Positions 4,268-8,185 of a stretch of DNA of 8,185 bases are shown here, piece after piece (position 1 is the first letter of the stretch; each line of letters begins with the position of its first letter). The stretch covers positions 1 through 8,185 of the forward strand of contig DBCM01000017.1 of assembly GCA_002293045.1 (NCBI GenBank). Direction: 5' to 3'. Below the pieces are notes generated by a model. It worked only from the letters and a program-made list of their open reading frames with translations. It did not search any database and was not told the DNA's origin. The stretch comes from Flavobacteriales bacterium UBA958. GTDB taxonomy: Bacteria; Bacteroidota; Bacteroidia; Flavobacteriales_D; Crocinitomicaceae. A program made the position numbers and the translations under genes.

Positions 4268-6889
4268 GTGAAGATTTTCAGTACCCTTATACTCGCCCTG
4301 ATGGCCATGTGTTCCTTCGGACAACAGATTTCTGTTGAAGGAATGTGTATTGACAAGAAGGGAAAACCAATTTCAGAGGTTACGGTTAAAGACCTGAACC
4401 AAGGGCGTGTACTGGCAACTACAGACACCAAGGGTAAATTCTCTTTTTTAGCAGCACTTGGCGATAGCCTATCCTTAGTATTCAGTTACCAAGCCTATCA
4501 GGAAAAACGTAAAGTACTGGTCAATAAAAGTCCAGTAACCAATGTGCCAACGGTATTGTTTCAAATCCAGGTGAGTGAAACGGTCGTAGTACAACGCATT
4601 AAAGACGACCCCTTTGATCTAATTGAACTACCAAAAATAGATCTCTCGCAAATGATTTCGGTAGAAAAATACCTTACCCTAACCAAACCCGCGACCTCTA
4701 ACAACGAACTTACCTCCAACTATAATGTGCGTGGAGGTAATTATGATGAGAATTTAGTGTACGTAAATGGTTTTCTGGTGTATCGCCCTTTTCTAACACG
4801 TTCCGGACAACAGGAAGGGATGAGTTTTATTCATTCAGCCTTGGTTGAAAAAGTAAAATTCTCAGCCGGTGGCTTCGATGCGCAATACGGAGATCGCTTG
4901 AGTTCTGTGCTTGACATCACCTATAAAAAGCCTACCGCGTTTAGGAGCTCGGTAGCCCTTTCCCTGCTCAGTGAAGAGGCGCATGCGGAGGGATCGCTTG
5001 GAAAAAAATTCACGTATCTTGCGGGTGCGCGCTATCGATCAAACGGCTATTTTCTAAACTCACTTCCTACCAAAGGGGCCTATAACCCTGTATTTGCAGA
5101 TGGACAATTTCTTGGAGAGTACCAGCTTAATCCAAAACTTACCTGGTCGGTGTTAGGGCACTATTCTTCCAATAACTACCGCTTTGCTCCACAAACATCC
5201 AATACGGACTTTGGAACAGCCAATGAAGCTTATTCTTTTCGGATTTACTTTGATGGAAAAGAAAGCACCCGATTTCAAACAGGGATGGTGGGAACCTCAC
5301 TCAACTACACCCCAAATCCAAAAACGAAACTCGGATTTTTCCTTACCGGGTTCCAATCGGATGAACGTGAATATTTTGATATCCAGGGACAATACTACAT
5401 CAATGAACTCGAGACTGATCCATCCAAAGAAGAATATGGAGACTCTATTGCCGTATTAGGAATTGGAACCTTCTTAAACCATGCAAGAAATCGTTTGAAT
5501 GCCCAAATTTACAATGCCTATCACGAGGGGTCCTATGTACTGAAAAAAGATTACATCGATATGTACCGAACTCGATTTGTAAGCTCCGAGCTCTTGTGGG
5601 GCGCCGGATACGAACTGGACCGCTTCGAGGATGTGTTGAGTGAATGGAAAATGATAGACTCCGCAGGGTACAGTATTCCGCAGGGAACCTCGAATGAAGT
5701 GGAGTTGTTTGAAACGATCAAGGGCAATTTAAATCTCGTAAATCACAAAGCTACTGGCTACCTTCAATGGAACTATAGCAAATCACATACCCGATTTCAG
5801 GAGCGCGTGACCGTGCAACAAAAGCAAAAAATCGACGGTAAAAAAATCGTCAAAACCTTCACCGAAACCCTCGCCGAAAGTGCCTCTAAATTCGCATTTT
5901 CCGTGGGTGCTCGAACGGGATATACGTCTGTTAATAACGAATTTTACCTCACTCCACGATTTTCAGCCACCTATTTCCCACGTGCGTACATGGTAAGAAA
6001 TAACAAGGTTGTTCGTAGAAACCTGAGCTATCGCTTTGCCGCCGGAACCTATTACCAACCCCCATTCTATCGGGAATTCCGAACTTTTGATGGATCCTTA
6101 AACACCCAAGTGCAATCTCAAAAATCAGTGCATGCCGTGCTCGGCGCTGATGTCTACTTTAACATGTGGCAGCGAGAAAGTCCTTTTAAATTTTCAGGGG
6201 AAGTGTTTTACAAATATTTATGGGACGTAAATCCGTATGAAATCGAAAATGTTCGCACCCGATACTACGCAAACAATGATGCGGTTGCGTATGCCACAGG
6301 AATCGACTTTAATGTACACGGAGAATTTGTTCCTGGGATTGAATCTTTTTTCAAACTTGGGATTATGCAAACGCGCGAAAATTTGAAATACGATTCGTAC
6401 CAAGAATTCTATAATGCAGCGGGAGAGAAAATTATTTTTGGATACAGTGACGACCAAGTGATCGCAGATAGTGCTACATTCTACCCCGGGTTCATTCCAC
6501 GCCCAACCGATCAGTTCATAACGGTGGGAGCCTTGGTTCAAGATCAAATGCCGGGCTTCGAGAACTTTACCGTACAAATGGGACTACAATACGGCGCGCC
6601 CTTGCCATATGGGCCTCCAGGAGGAGATCGCTACAAAGATACCTTAAGAATGAAGGCATATTTTCGCGTAGACTTAGGCTTGTCTTATAACTTGGTGAGT
6701 AAACACAAAGGATGGTGGCACAGGCATGTGCCTGAATCCCTGATTTCCCTAGAAATCTTCAACTTACTCGGTGTGAATAATGTCCTTTCAAAACAATGGA
6801 TCCAAGATGTGGAAGGAAAGTACTACAGCATTCCAAATTACCTGACCCAACGCCGGGTGAATCTAAAATTCATTTGCCGCTTTAATTAG
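4268..6889 (+). CDS. TonB-dependent outer-membrane receptor with carboxypeptidase-regulatory-like N-terminal domain
   Basis: The protein has 873 residues from GTG. That start is chosen because it gives a proper signal peptide (KIFSTLILALMAMCSFG, likely cut before QQ); the next in-frame ATG codons lie inside the hydrophobic stretch. Residues about 21-100 are a carboxypeptidase-D regulatory-like beta-sandwich (GKPISEVTV, TDTKGKFSF). Residues about 125-225 are the plug, with VRGGNYDENLVYVNG at 154 and GGFDAQYGDRLSSVLDI at about 202. The rest is a beta-barrel of alternating aromatic strands ending in a terminal strand with Phe next to last. Such receptors import bulky ligands through the outer membrane using TonB energy. 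No SusD partner, FUR-type context or substrate clue is adjacent, so the ligand is unknown. The last 8 nt overlap the convergent response-regulator gene. Transcription probably starts at the promoter element immediately upstream. Confidence 0.92.
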   Translation: MKIFSTLILALMAMCSFGQQISVEGMCIDKKGKPISEVTVKDLNQGRVLATTDTKGKFSFLAALGDSLSLVFSYQAYQEKRKVLVNKSPVTNVPTVLFQIQVSETVVVQRIKDDPFDLIELPKIDLSQMISVEKYLTLTKPATSNNELTSNYNVRGGNYDENLVYVNGFLVYRPFLTRSGQQEGMSFIHSALVEKVKFSAGGFDAQYGDRLSSVLDITYKKPTAFRSSVALSLLSEEAHAEGSLGKKFTYLAGARYRSNGYFLNSLPTKGAYNPVFADGQFLGEYQLNPKLTWSVLGHYSSNNYRFAPQTSNTDFGTANEAYSFRIYFDGKESTRFQTGMVGTSLNYTPNPKTKLGFFLTGFQSDEREYFDIQGQYYINELETDPSKEEYGDSIAVLGIGTFLNHARNRLNAQIYNAYHEGSYVLKKDYIDMYRTRFVSSELLWGAGYELDRFEDVLSEWKMIDSAGYSIPQGTSNEVELFETIKGNLNLVNHKATGYLQWNYSKSHTRFQERVTVQQKQKIDGKKIVKTFTETLAESASKFAFSVGARTGYTSVNNEFYLTPRFSATYFPRAYMVRNNKVVRRNLSYRFAAGTYYQPPFYREFRTFDGSLNTQVQSQKSVHAVLGADVYFNMWQRESPFKFSGEVFYKYLWDVNPYEIENVRTRYYANNDAVAYATGIDFNVHGEFVPGIESFFKLGIMQTRENLKYDSYQEFYNAAGEKIIFGYSDDQVIADSATFYPGFIPRPTDQFITVGALVQDQMPGFENFTVQMGLQYGAPLPYGPPGGDRYKDTLRMKAYFRVDLGLSYNLVSKHKGWWHRHVPESLISLEIFNLLGVNNVLSKQWIQDVEGKYYSIPNYLTQRRVNLKFICRFN

Positions 6890-7553
6890 CCGCAAAAAGA
6901 AATTTATTTGGAGAAACTAATTGAGTTTTTACCGCATACATTACTATACCTGCGGTATTTTTTACGCCCAGCTTAAACAGAATGTTCTTACGATGGGTAT
7001 TCACAGTGTGTTTACTTAAAAAGAGCATTTCAGCAATCTGATCGTTGGTGTATCCTTCAGCAATAAGGACAATGATTTCATTTTCACGCTCAGACATCAG
7101 CACCGGATCACAGGTTAAGACCCCATGATCGATATCGTCCACATCCAAATTTGCTTTATTAATGGTTTCAAGAATTTTACCACAAAAAAACTTGTTTCCT
7201 TTTGCCGTTTCAAGCACCGCATCCGAAATCTCTTGTAAATCACAGTCTTTCTTAATGTAACTCATTACCCCTCCGCGCAAGGCATCGATTAAGGTTTGTG
7301 GCGACTGGAGAAACGTTAAACCAATAAAGCTAAACCCTGGATTAATGCGCAACGCCGCTGTAACATCATTGATATCAAACCCTTGGGCTGTATAATCAAT
7401 TAACACGACCGCTGCCTCTCCGTGATTGGCTATATCCACGAGTTGTCGACCGTTGTTTATTTCAACAATTTCACTCACTTCCATCAATCCAGACAGGGTC
7501 GCCTTGAGGCCTACCCGAATTAATTCATTACTATCTGCTATTATTACGCGCAC
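6882..7553 (-). CDS. Two-component response regulator, NarL/LuxR type
   Basis: The protein has 223 residues from GTG at 7551-7553, beginning directly with the first receiver strand (RVIIAD). The receiver spans residues 1-120: Asp7 of the acidic pocket (the usual second acid is Ser8), phospho-acceptor Asp53 in VVLIDY, switch Thr80 and the conserved Lys102 in YIKKD. A linker at about 121-150 leads to a LuxR-type helix-turn-helix at about 152-207, with MSERENEI, IAEGYTNDQIAEML and recognition helix SKHTVNTHRKNIL. It is a phosphorylation-controlled DNA-binding regulator, cytoplasmic, usually a dimer. No histidine kinase is adjacent, so it is an orphan in this window. The target genes are unknown; the divergent neighbour and its own promoter are possible targets. 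The 3' end overlaps the receptor gene by 8 nt, leaving no room for a terminator between the two. Confidence 0.93.
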   Translation of the reverse strand: MRVIIADSNELIRVGLKATLSGLMEVSEIVEINNGRQLVDIANHGEAAVVLIDYTAQGFDINDVTAALRINPGFSFIGLTFLQSPQTLIDALRGGVMSYIKKDCDLQEISDAVLETAKGNKFFCGKILETINKANLDVDDIDHGVLTCDPVLMSERENEIIVLIAEGYTNDQIAEMLFLSKHTVNTHRKNILFKLGVKNTAGIVMYAVKTQLVSPNKFLFAAN

Positions 7554-7578
7554 TTATTTAGAATGGTTTTAAACAAGA

Positions 7579-7609
7579 CAAAGATACTCGATGTTCTAAT
7601 ACACTTCAA
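7579..7609 (-). promoter_or_regulatory. Promoter of the response-regulator gene (TTG-20-TATCTTTG)
   Basis: On the minus strand TATCTTTG (7579-7586) matches the -7 consensus. A TTG (7607-7609) lies 20 nt upstream as the -33 element. The transcription start would be near 7574, giving a leader of about 20 nt before the GTG start. No Shine-Dalgarno sequence is present, as expected for Bacteroidota. Confidence 0.72.
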
Positions 7610-7641
7610 CAGACGTCAGGTTTTTTTTTAACAAGAGATTC

Positions 7642-7651
7642 ACAGCGCTGT
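7642..7651. promoter_or_regulatory. 10-bp perfect palindrome ACAGCGCTGT in a divergent promoter region
   Basis: ACAGC followed by GCTGT forms a perfect inverted repeat. It sits about 22 nt upstream of the -7 element of the threonylcarbamoyl-AMP synthase gene, where a -33 element would lie. It is a candidate operator for a dimeric regulator, possibly the NarL-type protein next door, but a 10-bp palindrome can arise by chance and no second copy was seen. Confidence 0.25.
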
Positions 7652-7673
7652 CAAAGGCCCCAAAAATATCAGT

Positions 7674-7681
7674 TATCTTTG
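7674..7681 (+). promoter_or_regulatory. -7 element of the threonylcarbamoyl-AMP synthase gene (TATCTTTG)
   Basis: TATCTTTG is an exact match to TAnnTTTG and ends 4 nt before ATG at 7686, the same distance as for the receptor gene. This predicts transcription starting at or next to the start codon. No good -33 TTG is visible. Confidence 0.6.
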
Positions 7682-7685
7682 TTGC

Positions 7686-8185
7686 ATGATTACCAAGATT
7701 ACTCGAGATGTGATGGAAGCAGCCAATGCACTCCGAGCCAATCAAGTCATTGCTATACCGACGGAAACAGTATATGGATTAGCGGCAAATGGCCTTTGTA
7801 TTCCTGCGATTTCTGAAATATTCAGGGTTAAGAAACGTCCTACAAGTAATCCCTTAATCTTACACTTTGCCCATTTAAAAGACGCTACCCCATATATTCA
7901 AGAATTTAACCAAGAACTGAAACGCCTCTACGATCTTTTTAGTCCAGGTCCAATCACCTTCCTCGTTCCAAAAACGGAAAAGGTACCCGTTGAAATTACG
8001 AGTGGTTCTGCACTTGTGGCTGTGCGTTTTCCCTCCCACCCCATTTTCTCCGCCTTACTTCACGAGTTAGATTTTCCAGTTGCAGCACCCAGCGCAAACA
8101 AATACGGATCAGTAAGTCCAACGCGCGCAGAAGAAGTAATCACTCAATTAAATCATGAAATTCCATTAATCTTAGATGGGGGCTC
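7686..8185 (+). CDS. L-threonylcarbamoyladenylate synthase, Sua5/YrdC/TsaC family (3' truncated)
   Basis: The first 166 codons, from ATG, are present; the frame remains open at the window end. The enzyme makes threonylcarbamoyl-AMP from threonine, bicarbonate and ATP, the first step of t6A formation at position 37 of ANN-decoding tRNAs, in the cytoplasm. YrdC-domain motifs in order are IPTETVYGLAANG (residues 24-36), KKRPTSNPLILH, SPGPITFLVP, VRFPSHP and the APSAN signature with Ser136 and Asn138; the visible end reaches ILDGG. The part seen is the catalytic domain; whether a C-terminal Sua5 domain follows cannot be told, so tsaC versus sua5 naming is left open. The gene is divergent from the response regulator, with 132 nt between the start codons. 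Confidence 0.93.
   Translation, partial: MITKITRDVMEAANALRANQVIAIPTETVYGLAANGLCIPAISEIFRVKKRPTSNPLILHFAHLKDATPYIQEFNQELKRLYDLFSPGPITFLVPKTEKVPVEITSGSALVAVRFPSHPIFSALLHELDFPVAAPSANKYGSVSPTRAEEVITQLNHEIPLILDGG

Noticed and set aside
6218..6577. 119-codon minus-strand frame inside the receptor gene
   Set aside because: Antisense shadow of a well-supported beta-barrel coding sequence; no recognisable domain and no promoter.
4268..6889. SusC-type glycan importer with a SusD partner
   Set aside because: The next gene is a convergent response regulator, not a SusD lipoprotein, and the protein lacks the length and motifs typical of SusC.
7621..7629. T-run of nine as part of a plus-strand terminator
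   Set aside because: No stable hairpin precedes it and no plus-strand gene ends nearby; it sits between divergent promoters.

Overview
The window looks like chromosomal DNA of a member of the Bacteroidota, probably a Flavobacteriales-type organism. The evidence is several promoters with the Bacteroidota -7 element TAnnTTTG, no Shine-Dalgarno sequences before the genes, a TonB-dependent receptor with a carboxypeptidase-regulatory-like N-terminal domain, a DUF1573 lipoprotein, and moderate-to-low GC with frequent A/T third positions. The genus cannot be fixed from the sequence alone.

Layout. Positions 1-1773 (+) are the C-terminal mutase half of a fused isobutyryl-CoA mutase (IcmF); its B12-binding and G-protein domains lie before the window. 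Positions 1774-2240 have no credible gene. They hold a modular array of palindromic repeats: two direct copies of a ~136-nt element with three hairpins at fixed spacing, and between them a diverged, inverted, partial third copy. Positions 2241-3991 (-) are a tight three-gene operon, in transcription order DUF1573 lipoprotein, metallo-beta-lactamase-fold hydrolase and PaaI-type hotdog thioesterase, with a 3-nt gap and then a 1-nt overlap. Upstream of it on the same strand is a tRNA-His(GTG) gene with its own promoter and an intrinsic terminator. Positions 4268-6889 (+) encode a TonB-dependent outer-membrane receptor. Its 3' end overlaps by 8 nt the convergent gene of a NarL/LuxR-type response regulator (6882-7553, -). 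Divergent from the regulator, and cut by the window end, is a Sua5/YrdC/TsaC threonylcarbamoyl-AMP synthase (7686 onward, +).

Working together. Only the three-gene minus-strand operon shows clear co-expression: a surface or periplasmic lipoprotein with two hydrolases that probably open or hydrolyse ester, lactone or CoA-thioester bonds. IcmF concerns acyl-CoA isomerisation (isobutyryl-CoA/butyryl-CoA). The thioesterase next to it is convergent and separated by the repeat array, so any functional link is only suggestive. The response regulator has no partner kinase in view. The receptor and threonylcarbamoyl-AMP synthase genes both have a TAnnTTTG element ending exactly 4 nt before the start codon, which predicts leaderless mRNAs.

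The most unusual material is the repeat array, in particular a hairpin whose 23-nt interior is inverted between two otherwise direct copies. The tRNA-His gene also stands out because its acceptor stem has two adjacent U-U mismatches. Nothing here resembles a defence system, prophage, CRISPR array or complete transposon.
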